DNA of 64,000 bases from Vibrio sp. SCSIO 43136 (GCF_023716565.1 NZ_CP071849.1:1-64000), one strand, 5' to 3'; positions 55,471 through 63,814 are shown, numbered from the stretch's first letter. The notes: generated by a model from the sequence alone, not told the origin. A program made the numbers and translations.

Positions 55471-56100
55471 CTAAGCTACGCAAAACCTGAGTGTGGTTTT
55501 GAGCTTCTCTGGGGCAACTTTTCGAGTGTCTGATAGGTAGATTTCTCTATGCACCTTGGAGAGGCGAGTTAAACCCTGCTCAGCGGCAAATGCCTCCATC
55601 TTGGCAAAGCTGGCAGGCTCGTCATCAAAAGGCCCAAGGTGAAGCATCTGCACGCATTGACCTTCTGTTATCGAGCAGAACAGCACTTCATCCAATAGTG
55701 GGTTGGCTTTTTTAGCCTTAGTCATTGTGACCATTTCGCTAAAAAACGCCTCAGTCACAAAGTCTGGCTGGCGAATCATGAGGGTAAATACCAAGTCATC
55801 TTTATTGATGGTGCCATCAAAGTTGGCTTTGGCCTCATCAGTAATATCCCACACCCCTTCAAGTGGGTACACGGTGTAATCGACATAACCTACAGGTGCG
55901 GGTTGCTTCTTTTTCAACGTCATCTTTATCGCATACGCAATGCTGTATAGCGCTTCAATATATTGGGTAAACTCAGGACTATTCGGGTTGCCCGCACCAC
56001 TGATGGTGATGAACTTCATCTCACCAACTTCCACCAATTCTGGTTTGGCTTTTGGTAGGTAGAGGGATTTTTCGGCTTTGCGCCACTCGTGTTTTTGCAT
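55471..56100 (-). CDS. GyrI-like small-molecule-binding protein
   Basis: A 209-residue protein of the GyrI-like/SRPBCC-free AraC-effector-domain fold: KFITISGAGNPNSPEFTQYIEALYSIAYAIKM and VQMLHLGPFDDEPASFAKMEAFAAEQGL, with HREIYLSD near the end. Such domains bind hydrophobic cations or drugs. There is no DNA-binding domain here. It stands alone. Confidence 0.85.
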   Translation of the reverse strand: MQKHEWRKAEKSLYLPKAKPELVEVGEMKFITISGAGNPNSPEFTQYIEALYSIAYAIKMTLKKKQPAPVGYVDYTVYPLEGVWDITDEAKANFDGTINKDDLVFTLMIRQPDFVTEAFFSEMVTMTKAKKANPLLDEVLFCSITEGQCVQMLHLGPFDDEPASFAKMEAFAAEQGLTRLSKVHREIYLSDTRKVAPEKLKTTLRFCVA

Positions 56101-56235
56101 GAGGAGTACTTATAGAAAGACGATTTTGGGTAGTGTGGCAGGTGGAACAGAGGTGGTCAAACTTCACTTACGTGCGCACAAAAGTGTGAAGTTTTACATT
56201 TTTATGCGCATAAAGAGTTGTGCTTATCTGCTCTG

Positions 56236-56514
56236 CTAAGCATGGGTAAATCCGAAGTTCAACTGACAGCCACATGCTTTTGCATACTTTGCTAGTGTTT
56301 TAATAGTAGGGTTACCAGTTCCCTTTTCAAGCCGAGAGATGTTAGATTCTTTTGTTCCCATTCTTTCAGCTACTTGTGCTTGCGTTAACCCCGCAGACTC
56401 CCGCATTGAGAGTAACATGCTGATCAGTTCGAATTCTGGTTCAAGCGCATCATACTCAGCTTTTACATCTGGGTTGACGAGTGCTTTATCTTTTAGAGAT
56501 TGTAAACTACTCAT
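56236..56514 (-). CDS. XRE-family antitoxin (HigA-like)
   Basis: A 92-residue protein with a helix-turn-helix in the C-terminal half: SAGLTQAQVAERMGTKESNISRLEKGTGNPTIKTLAKYAKACG. It is the antitoxin member of a HigB/HigA-type pair with toxin first. Its start lies inside the last codons of the reconstructed toxin frame. Because the toxin gene is broken, this gene is probably an orphan or acts on another toxin. Confidence 0.88.
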   Translation of the reverse strand: MSSLQSLKDKALVNPDVKAEYDALEPEFELISMLLSMRESAGLTQAQVAERMGTKESNISRLEKGTGNPTIKTLAKYAKACGCQLNFGFTHA

Positions 56515-56832
56515 TTTTTACCTCTCTCATTCTATCTCTGGCTAACTTGATGTCTTTCTTAGGCGCTTTCTGGCTTTTCTTAACAAAGGCATGTAGCACT
56601 TTAATGTTTTTGCCTTCAAGGTAACAAAACAATCCGCGACCAATACCTTCTTGGGCTTTTGCCCGGATCTCAAACAGGCCACACTACCCATAGACTTGGT
56701 ATGAGGTTCTCCAAGGTTTGCTCCATTTTGCTCAATTAATTCGAGTAGCCTAAGAATCCTTGCTTGGATTTTCGGAGGCATTGCGAGAATTTCTTGATCC
56801 ACTCCATCATAGAACTCAACGTTCCAGGTCAT
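56507..56832 (-). pseudogene. HigB/RelE-type toxin with a 2-bp insertion
   Basis: A toxin of the phage Gp49-like HigB group (DUF891). The frame from 56832 reads MTWNVEFYDGVDQEIL to GEPHTKSMGS, then loses the family sequence. Past the motif AGTGTGGCC (about 56680-56688, plus strand GGCCACACT), shifting the frame restores GLFEIRAKAQEGIGRGLF, then KVLHAFVKKSQKAPKK and LARDRMREVKNE before a TAG at 56507, overlapping the antitoxin start by 8 bases. The change is an extra TG/GT dinucleotide. As it stands, the frame would give an altered 96-residue protein. The start region has an operator-like palindrome upstream. Confidence 0.85.
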
Positions 56833-56867
56833 TTATTCGCATCCGTACGTATTATAATCGCTATTTG

Positions 56868-56891
56868 AAACTTATCCTATATGATAAGTTT
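56868..56891. promoter_or_regulatory. Probable toxin-antitoxin operator
   Basis: AAACTTATC-N6-GATAAGTTT, a perfect 9-bp inverted repeat 36 bp before the toxin start, typical of autoregulation by an XRE antitoxin. It touches the left edge of the exporter-3'-end repeat. Confidence 0.65.
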
Positions 56892-57084
56892 TTCGTGGGT
56901 GAAAAATGTACGATTTAAGTATTAAAACTAAAAAAAGGGCAGCTATCTCTAGCAGCCCGTTGTCCTGTATAACCTTAGTTTAGGCAGATTTCTCAACCAT
57001 CCCTTCACCAATAAACCCACCGGTCTGATGCGCCCAAAGCTGGGAATAAATTCCAACGCATTGCACTAGCTCTCAGTGAGTGTC
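56883..57084 (-). repeat. Direct repeat copy A of the exporter 3' end
   Basis: About 200 bp corresponding to 58698-58899, the 3' end plus terminator of the ABC exporter gene. Positions 56984-57054 are identical to 58799-58869 (71 bp), keeping the last 23 codons and stop codon; the rest is diverged. A terminator hairpin (GGGCAGCT / AGCAGCCC) is retained at about 56937-56959. The coding fragment is an orphan gene end, joined at 57085 to the hsdR fragment. Confidence 0.85.
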
Positions 57085-57390
57085 CTAGATGCACCAATCA
57101 TGGATCAGTATAAAGTAGTCAGTGCTGCCATCATCTCGCACCACCTCAACACGCTGTTTGAGGCGTTTGGATTTATCAAAGATGCTGCCTTTACCAAGGC
57201 GAATGAGCACGTTGTCAAACACATGCGAAGAGAGGGTGAGATCGTTTGCCAGCTCCAGCTGCTGTTTGAGGTTGGCCTTTAATGCGGTGGTATCGGGGGA
57301 TCTTCACAGGCTCAAACTGCGCTGCGGTGAGCTGGGCGATTAGGTGGTTTTCAAGTTGTGCTCTGATTGTGTGCTCGTTCGAATTCTTAC
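57085..57390 (-). pseudogene. hsdR: Truncated HsdR, N-terminal fragment of a type I restriction subunit
   Basis: On the minus strand, about 100 residues recall the N-terminus of type I restriction subunit R: QLENHLIAQLTAAQFEPVK, then (after a one-base frame change near 57300) ALKANLKQQLELANDLTLSS, LIRLGKGSIFDKSKRLKQRV and VVRDDGSTDYFILIHDWC, and a stop at 57085. In intact HsdR the last block continues into NxFQVTNQV; here the sequence is cut and joined to the exporter repeat. The family call rests on remembered homologues. It is certainly non-functional. Confidence 0.65.
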
Positions 57391-57442
57391 TAAATAACCA
57401 TTGCGTTGTTAACCTTAGTTAACTAGTATTATTGGCAACACG

Positions 57443-57492
57443 GCCCCTATCGGTTAGCGTCACTTGTGATGCGAACCGCTTAGGGGTTTTTT
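57443..57492 (+). terminator. Long hairpin with T-tract beside the Abi gene
   Basis: CCCCTATCGGTT pairs with AACCGCTTAGGGG around an inner TCAC/GTGA stem, followed by T6 on the plus strand. No plus-strand gene ends here, so it is a relic terminator or part of a lost RNA element. Confidence 0.5.
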
Positions 57493-58519
57493 ATTGCTTG
57501 TCGTCTGCGGTTTCAGTTGTCGAAAACAAGCTTTGCCACCTTTCGACAACTCCCATGCTGTTGAGATCTAGTCCAATATGAGTCATGTCTGGAAACTCAT
57601 TGATCATTAGATCGGTTAGCCTCATCCACCATGTTGAGTTTGGATTAATGTTATCCATCAAATGCTTAACAATACAAAATAGCATGAATGGTCTAGCTCT
57701 TAGCCTGTCAGAACCTTTCCCTTCGAAATGTGAGACCCAAGGCACCTCAGTGCTCGCAGGTAGATTTGGCTGATCAATAATATTGCGGTTCCATAGCCTG
57801 CTATGATGAGCACAAACATTGCGTAGGTAGTTGAGTGAGCGCAGCCACTTGGCTAATACCCTGCCGTTAGACATGCCGAATTTACTGGCAATGATATCTT
57901 GGTCTTGCTCTTTCATGCCTGAGTAGAGTAGCGAAAGTGCGCCAAAATCCCAGACCTCACAAGCAATCCAGATAGGCAACGGCAACCCGTGCTTTTTCTT
58001 ATTGTGCTCAATAAACTTTTCACGAGAGCGATTAATCAGCCCTGCCTGTTTGCTTACCCAATCATGATGATCGGTTAAGCCTGTCTTTGGGTTTATCTGC
58101 TGGGAAAACTTAGGGAAAAACTGCTCTTTATCCAAGTAGGCAAAAGCATTCCTTTTCCCTAACAGGTGTGCGACTTCCACCCGAAAAGCAATCTCGATGC
58201 GCTCAAGGGCATCGAGTACCAACAAGCGTAATTTTTTATCAAACACATACAGATAAATCGCATCTTCAAACTTGGCACCGGGTTTAAACTCTTCCAGTGT
58301 GATGCGACGTGTACCACCTTTTTTATTCCCCTTTGGCTTCTCTAGCGGGCAACAAGGACCACTGAGTTGGCGAAAGGTGTACCAATAGCCACTGAGTCGG
58401 TAGTAACCGATTCTAGACAGGTAAGTGATGGCTTTGTCTTCATCAGTAATGGATAGGCCACGTTCTTGCAGCTTTACCACCATGTCTTCGTATGAGTGCC
58501 AAGGTTTGTTATATGCCAT
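57491..58519 (-). CDS. Abi-family protein (Abi_2, HEPN-like)
   Basis: A 342-residue protein of the Abi_2 (AbiD/AbiF-like) family, linked to abortive infection. The N-terminus KPWHSYEDMVVKLQERGL and ITYLSRIGYYRLSGYWYTFR are the family hallmark, and the C-terminal RNVCAHHSRLWNR holds an R-x4-H motif (Arg233, His238) of HEPN ribonucleases. In some strains such a gene lies between hsdS and hsdR of type I restriction systems, as the fragments on both sides show here. AAAGGA lies upstream of the ATG. The frame is intact, so it may be still active. Confidence 0.88.
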   Translation of the reverse strand: MAYNKPWHSYEDMVVKLQERGLSITDEDKAITYLSRIGYYRLSGYWYTFRQLSGPCCPLEKPKGNKKGGTRRITLEEFKPGAKFEDAIYLYVFDKKLRLLVLDALERIEIAFRVEVAHLLGKRNAFAYLDKEQFFPKFSQQINPKTGLTDHHDWVSKQAGLINRSREKFIEHNKKKHGLPLPIWIACEVWDFGALSLLYSGMKEQDQDIIASKFGMSNGRVLAKWLRSLNYLRNVCAHHSRLWNRNIIDQPNLPASTEVPWVSHFEGKGSDRLRARPFMLFCIVKHLMDNINPNSTWWMRLTDLMINEFPDMTHIGLDLNSMGVVERWQSLFSTTETADDKQ

Positions 58520-58572
58520 TAAAGAGGGGGTCCTTTGAATTTATACAAACATCTGTTGCAGTAAGCCTTTTT

Positions 58573-58665
58573 CTATTGTTTGGCTGTTACTAATTCTGAA
58601 CTGCTTAGATCTAGCTTTTTATCGAGAGCTGACAGGAAGCTAGCAATCTTCTCTTGTTCTTGCTC
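58573..58665 (-). pseudogene. hsdS: Truncated HsdS, C-terminal fragment
   Basis: Minus-strand codons read EQEQEKIASFLSALDKKLDL and a few more residues to a TAG at 58573. This matches the conserved coiled C-terminal spacer of type I specificity subunits (EQxKIAxFLSxLDxKI). Only about 30 residues remain; the preceding codon is a stop. The fragment is 54 bp upstream of the Abi gene, keeping the usual hsdS-abi order. Confidence 0.65.
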
Positions 58666-58677
58666 CTAGGGGGTATT

Positions 58678-58698
58678 CATTCTATCTCTAGCTAACTT
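58678..58698 (-). pseudogene. Toxin tail fragment
   Basis: Minus-strand codons KLARDRM match the C-terminal codons of the HigB-like toxin at 56528-56548 in 20 of 21 bases. It lies directly between exporter repeat B and the hsdS fragment, so a second toxin-antitoxin copy once stood here. Confidence 0.6.
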
Positions 58699-58899
58699 AT
58701 AAGTTATTTGAGGGTGAAAAATGTATGATTTAAGTATTAAAACAAAAAAATGGGCTGCTATCTCTAGCAGCCCATTGTCCTTTATAATCTCAGCTTAAGC
58801 AGATTTCTCAACCATCCCTTCACCAATAAACCCACCGGTCTGATGCGCCCAAAGCTGGGAATAAATTCCGCCGCTTTGCACCAGTTCTTGGTGAGTGCC
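58699..58899 (-). repeat. Direct repeat copy B of the exporter 3' end
   Basis: The native copy: the last codons of the ABC exporter, its stop and its terminator (stem GGGCTGCT / AGCAGCCC at about 58752-58773, T-tract on the minus strand). It matches copy A at 56883-57084. Confidence 0.85.
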
Positions 58900-60648
58900 T
58901 TGCTCAACGACCTGACCGCCATCGAGTACAATCAAGCGATCCATCGCAGCAATCGTTGATAGGCGGTGGGCGATGGCGATAACCGTTTTGCCTTGCATTA
59001 GCTCGTTTAGGCTCTCTTGGATCGCAGCTTCTACTTCTGAATCCAGAGCAGAGGTGGCTTCATCGAGTACCAATAGCGGTGCATCTTTTAGCAGTACACG
59101 CGAGATAGCGATACGCTGACGTTGGCCGCCAGAGAGTTTTACGCCTCGTTCGCCGACTTGAGCATCGTAACCGCCGTTGCCATGAGGGTCAGTTAAGGTT
59201 TCGATGAACTCATGTGCGTGAGCTTGTTTGGTGGCACGCAGAAGGTCTTCTTCTGTCGCATCTGGCTTGCCGTACAAAATATTGTCACGAATCGAGCGAT
59301 GCAGCAGGGAAGTGTCCTGTGTCACCATACCAATTGAGCCACGTAGTGAGTCTTGAGTCACTTCCGAGATGTTTTGACCATCAATTAAGATCTGTCCTTT
59401 TTCAACGTCATGGAAGCGCAGCAATAGGTTTACTAGGGTCGATTTACCCGCTCCTGAGCGCCCTACAAGCCCCACTTTTTCACCCGGTTTGATATTGAGG
59501 TTCAAATTACTGATCACCCCTTTATCTTTTTCACCGTAGTGGAAACTCACGTCTTTAAACTCAATACCACCCGCAGGTACTTGGATTGGTTTCGCGTCTT
59601 TTTTGTCTTCAATCGCTACAGGTTTCGATAGTGTTTCCATACCATCGACTACAGTACCCATGTTTTCAAATAGGGCACCGACTTCCCACATGATCCACAT
59701 CGACATGCCGTTGATACGGAGCGCAAGGCTGATCGCAATGGCAATCGCACCAATACTGATGGCACTGATCGACCATAGGTAAATCGAGATAGCGGCCACT
59801 GAAAACACAAGAATGTAGTTGGCGATCTCAACGCAGACGTCAAAGCCTGTAACCAAACGCATTTGGCGTTTTACCGTCACTAGGAACTCATCCATGCCTT
59901 CTTCAGCGTACTCTAGCTCTCGCTGGCTATGGGCGAACAACTTGACGGTAGTGATGTTGGTGTAGCTATCAACGATTCGGCCTGTCATGGTTGAACGTGC
60001 ATCCGCTTGCTGTGAAGCGACCTTTTTCAATTTAGGTACGAAATAGACCTGAATGCCAATGTAAGCAACTAGCCAGAACACCATCGGGATCATTAGACGA
60101 ATATCGGCTTGGGCTAGCAACACCAGCATTGAGGTGAAGTAGACCGAGACATACACGAACACATCAAAGGTCTTCATGACGGTCTCACGCACCGCCAATG
60201 ACGTCTGCATGACCTTGGTTGCGACTCTTCCTGCAAAGTCGTCTTGATAGAAAGAGACGCTTTGTTTTAGTAGGTAGCGGTGTGCTAACCAGCGAATCGA
60301 CATTGGGTAGTTGCCCAGCAAGGTCTGATGCACAATCAATGAATAGATGGTGACCAGAATAGGCATGACAACTAACAGCAAGACGCCGATACGGATCAAA
60401 GTATCGCTATTATCCTGCCAAAAGGTTTCTGGGTTGCTGGCAGTTAGCCAGTCGACCAGTTGACCCATAAAGCCAAACAGAGACACTTCGATGATCGCCA
60501 CCGTCGTGCTCATCAGCATCATGGCTATCAGCGGTTTTTCAAAGCCACGGGTGTAATGACGACAAAAGGCCAAAATGCCTTTAGGTGGTTGCCCGGGTTC
60601 TTCCTCAGGAAATGCCTGAGTGAAGCTTTCAAACTTCTTAAACAACAT
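58795..60648 (-). CDS. ABC exporter (MsbA-like half transporter)
   Basis: A 617-residue half-size exporter: six-helix membrane domain (about 35-340) and an ATPase domain (about 365-600) with GRSGAGKST near residue 400, Q-loop VTQDTSLL, signature VKLSGGQRQRIAI and LLVLDEATSALD. Homodimer formation is expected. The substrate is not shown. The last 23 codons are duplicated at 56982-57054 beyond the defence-island relic. A strong terminator follows. Start at 60648 (MLFKKFESF) is preceded by AAGGAAAA. Confidence 0.92.
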   Translation of the reverse strand: MLFKKFESFTQAFPEEEPGQPPKGILAFCRHYTRGFEKPLIAMMLMSTTVAIIEVSLFGFMGQLVDWLTASNPETFWQDNSDTLIRIGVLLLVVMPILVTIYSLIVHQTLLGNYPMSIRWLAHRYLLKQSVSFYQDDFAGRVATKVMQTSLAVRETVMKTFDVFVYVSVYFTSMLVLLAQADIRLMIPMVFWLVAYIGIQVYFVPKLKKVASQQADARSTMTGRIVDSYTNITTVKLFAHSQRELEYAEEGMDEFLVTVKRQMRLVTGFDVCVEIANYILVFSVAAISIYLWSISAISIGAIAIAISLALRINGMSMWIMWEVGALFENMGTVVDGMETLSKPVAIEDKKDAKPIQVPAGGIEFKDVSFHYGEKDKGVISNLNLNIKPGEKVGLVGRSGAGKSTLVNLLLRFHDVEKGQILIDGQNISEVTQDSLRGSIGMVTQDTSLLHRSIRDNILYGKPDATEEDLLRATKQAHAHEFIETLTDPHGNGGYDAQVGERGVKLSGGQRQRIAISRVLLKDAPLLVLDEATSALDSEVEAAIQESLNELMQGKTVIAIAHRLSTIAAMDRLIVLDGGQVVEQGTHQELVQSGGIYSQLWAHQTGGFIGEGMVEKSA

Positions 60649-60996
60649 AGTTTTCCTTAGATATTATGAACTTGCCACGGCTTATTAGGTGGAGTGTGCG
60701 AAAGTTGGGAGGTGGAATAAGCCGAGAAATGCACCGAACGGACAAGCAATGCATCTTTTGCTCTGGTGTTGCATTAAGTGCTGTTGCATAGACTACTCCA
60801 ATTAACACCAAATGTAATGGTTTGAAGTTGAGAAATCATAGTGACTTATTCTTGTGTCGTTACTTTTACTGAAATTTCATCCGTTCGCAGTAAAAAAGTA
60901 AACTTGAACCGCAAAACTGACCAAGATTTCAGTAAATCTTGTTTTAACAAGACATTTACAATTGTCGCATTCAACCGTTATTAGACAAGGAAAGTT
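60649..60996. promoter_or_regulatory. Divergent promoter region with two exclusive hairpins
   Basis: The 348-bp gap separates the ABC exporter (minus) from ctlX (plus). In the ctlX leader, CAAGATTT / AAATCTTG (60922-60941, loop CAGT) is followed by TTTT, and CTTGTT / AACAAG (60938-60951) overlaps its right arm, so only one can form. This looks like an attenuator but is unproven. The upstream half has no feature I can name. Confidence 0.4.
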
Positions 60997-61974
60997 ATGT
61001 CTCTGTTTAGTCCATTTGACAGCAATCTTGATGCAATGCCACGTGCACACACGGCCAACAGTGTCGTGATGGTTCCACCGAAGGAATTTGCATTCAATGC
61101 CCAAACGGCTGCCGATAACGAGTTCCAACATGCCCCAACCTTGAGTGAAGAAGCGCTTAGGGCTGCTGTGATGCAAGAGTTTAACGCCATGGTCGAAGGG
61201 CTTCGCAATGCTGGTGTTCAAGTGACGGAGTTTGACTATCCGTTGGCGCAAACAGCGACCCCAGATGCGGTGTTCCCAAATAACTGGTTTGCAACGCTTC
61301 CGAGTGGAGAGATGTTTACCTTCCCGATGGCATGCCCTAATCGTCAACTTGAAGTTCGCCCTGAGGCGCTGACTCAAAGCCTTAAACAGGCAGGCCGCCG
61401 AGTCAAACGCGTCGAACATTTTGCCGTTTCCAACTCTGATGCTTTCCTAGAAAGCACTGGTGTAATGGTGATGGATCACTTCAGTGGCACCATTTACGCA
61501 GCACTGTCACAGCGTTGTGAGCGAGAGATTTTAGAAGCCTTTGCAGAGCGAATTGGTTACCGAGTGGTGAGTTTTCATACCTCACTGCCTTCAGGTTCTT
61601 CGGTGTATCACACCAATGTGATGATGTCGGTAGGCGAAGAGTTTTGCGTTATCTGCGATGAAGTGATCCCCGAGTTTGAACGCCGCTATGTGGTGAAGAC
61701 GTTGGCCAAAAACAAACAGGTTATCCATATCTCTCTTGAGCAGATGAATCAATTCTGTGGCAACGTGTTGCAACTGCAAACCATTAATGGCGATCGAGTG
61801 ATTGCTATGTCTCAATCGGCATACGATGCATTCTCTGATGCACAGCGCAATCAGTTAGCGGTGCATGGTAAGTTGCTGCCTTTTGATGTGAGCAATATTG
61901 AAACTATCGGTGGTGGCAGTGTTCGCTGCATGTTGGGTGAAGTCTTTCTACCGTCTAGAACGACTTCTTTGTAA
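60997..61974 (+). CDS. ctlX: CtlX-type citrulline/arginine hydrolase
   Basis: A 325-residue guanidine-modifying enzyme of the amidinotransferase (pentein) fold, of the type named citrulline utilization hydrolase CtlX. Catalytic residues are visible: the NNWFATLPSGEMFTFPM block, His at about 205 (SVYHTNVMM) and Cys at about 311 (GGGSVRCMLGE). The function is inferred from family. AAGGAAAG precedes the ATG. No arginine-catabolism partners are adjacent. Confidence 0.85.
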   Translation: MSLFSPFDSNLDAMPRAHTANSVVMVPPKEFAFNAQTAADNEFQHAPTLSEEALRAAVMQEFNAMVEGLRNAGVQVTEFDYPLAQTATPDAVFPNNWFATLPSGEMFTFPMACPNRQLEVRPEALTQSLKQAGRRVKRVEHFAVSNSDAFLESTGVMVMDHFSGTIYAALSQRCEREILEAFAERIGYRVVSFHTSLPSGSSVYHTNVMMSVGEEFCVICDEVIPEFERRYVVKTLAKNKQVIHISLEQMNQFCGNVLQLQTINGDRVIAMSQSAYDAFSDAQRNQLAVHGKLLPFDVSNIETIGGGSVRCMLGEVFLPSRTTSL

Positions 61975-61987
61975 TGCAGCCATAGTG

Positions 61988-62026
61988 AAAAAAGACCAAT
62001 AGGGACTATCTCCATTGGTCTTTTTT
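61988..62026. terminator. Bidirectional terminator
   Basis: AAAAAGACCAAT / ATTGGTCTTTTT stem with T-tracts on both strands, between ctlX and the convergent binding-protein gene. Confidence 0.9.
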
Positions 62027-62049
62027 AGTTCAATCACAATTTTTAGCGG

Positions 62050-62826
62050 CTACTGAGCAATTAACACCTGACATAGATCGCCACCGCTCTTATCGACTGT
62101 CTCGGTGCAATATTTCAACACAGTGCCATCATTTATCATCTCGCTTAGGGTTTGCTCGATTTTAGGGGCAAGCGCTTTTTGATTCTGGCTGATGTAGTGG
62201 TACATGGGCTGAACATCCATGACACCTGCTGAGATGATAATGTTCTTAAATGGTTTAGACGCAAGATAAGGAAAAGCGCCAATATTGGCGTGAATAAACA
62301 GATCACTGCTGTGGGTAGAAAGCTTTTGAAACCCTTCGACGATATTGGTGACGCTTTGCAATGTGTAGGCATGGTCATTGCTTAGATTCTCTTCAGCATT
62401 TATCACACCACGGCGATAATCGACTCGGATCGCTTCATTGTCCAGACTTTGCCAACCGCCTTCTAAGCGAATGCCCGAGTTCTTGTGAGTGTAGGCTTCA
62501 AATGTGACTTGGTAGATAGGCACATCAATTCGGATCTGATTAGGATGGTTTTGCTGATAGTCAAACACCCGCCCGAATTGGCCATCAATTTTTCCTGAAT
62601 CGGCGTCTTTAGATGCTCTCACTTCTGACAGGTCAATCACTTGTACCCGCACACCTAAACGATTGTAAAGATCGTGATATACTTTGCTTAGCCATTGGTC
62701 ATATACCGATCCCGGTACTTGATTCGAGTATAGCTTGATCATTTTCTTCGAGGAAGGGTCGGATGCCAGCGCTGCTGAGGAGGTAAGCATGAAGGCACAA
62801 AGCAAGTAACTACAGGTTTTTGTCAT
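62050..62826 (-). CDS. Family-3-like periplasmic binding protein
   Basis: A 258-residue protein with a 21-residue signal peptide (ending SSAALA). The mature part resembles amino-acid-type solute-binding proteins (QWLSKVYHDLYNRLGVRVQVIDLSEVRA, and IEQTLSEMINDGTVLKYC). Cys at the end (YCTETVDKSGGDLC) may form a disulphide. No permease or ATPase is adjacent, so it may be a sensing protein and not a transporter subunit. The ligand is unknown. Confidence 0.75.
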   Translation of the reverse strand: MTKTCSYLLCAFMLTSSAALASDPSSKKMIKLYSNQVPGSVYDQWLSKVYHDLYNRLGVRVQVIDLSEVRASKDADSGKIDGQFGRVFDYQQNHPNQIRIDVPIYQVTFEAYTHKNSGIRLEGGWQSLDNEAIRVDYRRGVINAEENLSNDHAYTLQSVTNIVEGFQKLSTHSSDLFIHANIGAFPYLASKPFKNIIISAGVMDVQPMYHYISQNQKALAPKIEQTLSEMINDGTVLKYCTETVDKSGGDLCQVLIAQ

Positions 62827-63135
62827 AGAATAGGCTCTATTAATGGGTTTATAAAATTGTAGTTAAGTCGAGAGATTTTGAGAGGAATTTAAAGCACTTA
62901 TATGAAGTGGGCTGAAATTTTTGGGATTCGTTTTTAATTAAGTTCGCTTTGAGTCCAAGAGAATCAAAAAAATCGAAATTTTTAATATATTAATTTCAGT
63001 TACTTAAGTTGAAATTCCGGGTGGTTACAAAAAGTATACTAATTGCTATTGGTATTCAGGTTACTAAAATAAACCACAAAGTAAGAGGCTACCTCTTCTT
63101 ATTCAGTGAATAATTTTTTTGACCAAGGATTCATC
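62827..63135. promoter_or_regulatory. Intergenic region before mdaB
   Basis: About 310 bp, very AT-rich. It must contain promoters for the minus-strand binding protein and the plus-strand reductase. Direct GGTTAC copies lie near 63023 and 63058, and an inverted AATTTCA / TGAAATT near 62990-63015; an HxlR-type regulator is encoded downstream and could act here. Nothing is conclusive. Confidence 0.35.
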
Positions 63136-63720
63136 ATGAGCAAGGTATTAATTATTAATGCACACCAAGTTTCACCCTACTCACCAGGCAAGCTAAATGC
63201 CTCGTTAGTGGATAAAGCAACCACTCGACTTATGGCAAAAGGCCATGACGTCAAAGTCGTGACCATGCAAGAAGAGTACGTAGTCGACGAGCAGTTAGCC
63301 TTATTTGAATGGGCGGATCGAGTGATCATTCAATCACCAGTCAATTGGATGAGTGTGCCATGGTCGTTCAAAAAGTACATGGATGATGTTTTTACTGCCG
63401 GAATGGGCGGAGCACTGTGCCTGTTTGATGGCCGTAACGAAGCTGAGCCGAAGAAAAATTATGGTACTGGCGGACAGCGTACACAGAGTAAGTATATGCT
63501 GTCCCTAACATTCAATGCGCCAGAAGAGTCTTTCAACGATGCAGATGAGTACCTATTTGAAGGTAAGAGTGTTGATGATTTAATGTTCCATATGCACGCC
63601 AATTTCCGTTTCTTCGGTATGTCTGCTTTACCGACATTTGCTTGTTATGACGTCATGAAAAATGCAGAGGTAGACAATGACTTTAAGCGCTTCAAGGCAC
63701 ACCTAGATGCGCATTTTTAA
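63136..63720 (+). CDS. mdaB: MdaB-type NAD(P)H quinone reductase
   Basis: A 194-residue flavodoxin-fold reductase: VLIINAHQVSPYSPGKLNASLVDKA, IIQSPVNWMSVPWSFKKYMDDVF and GTGGQRTQSKYMLSLTFNAPEESF are the MdaB/KefF-like blocks for FAD binding. It reduces quinones by two electrons and so avoids oxidative damage. The start at 63136 with AAGGATT upstream gives the family N-terminus; the ATG at 63106 does not. An HxlR-type gene lies 94 bases downstream. Confidence 0.88.
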   Translation: MSKVLIINAHQVSPYSPGKLNASLVDKATTRLMAKGHDVKVVTMQEEYVVDEQLALFEWADRVIIQSPVNWMSVPWSFKKYMDDVFTAGMGGALCLFDGRNEAEPKKNYGTGGQRTQSKYMLSLTFNAPEESFNDADEYLFEGKSVDDLMFHMHANFRFFGMSALPTFACYDVMKNAEVDNDFKRFKAHLDAHF

Positions 63721-63814
63721 GTTTGGGTTGGCCGCATTCAACCAGTAAAATAGATTTGAATTTTGAGCGATGTGGGTGACTGCATCGCTTTTTCACTTGA
63801 ACTTGGGGGCCGAG

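Noticed and set aside
57076..57343. Two plus-strand frames of 68 and 73 residues
   Set aside because: They are antisense to the hsdR fragment and show no product features.
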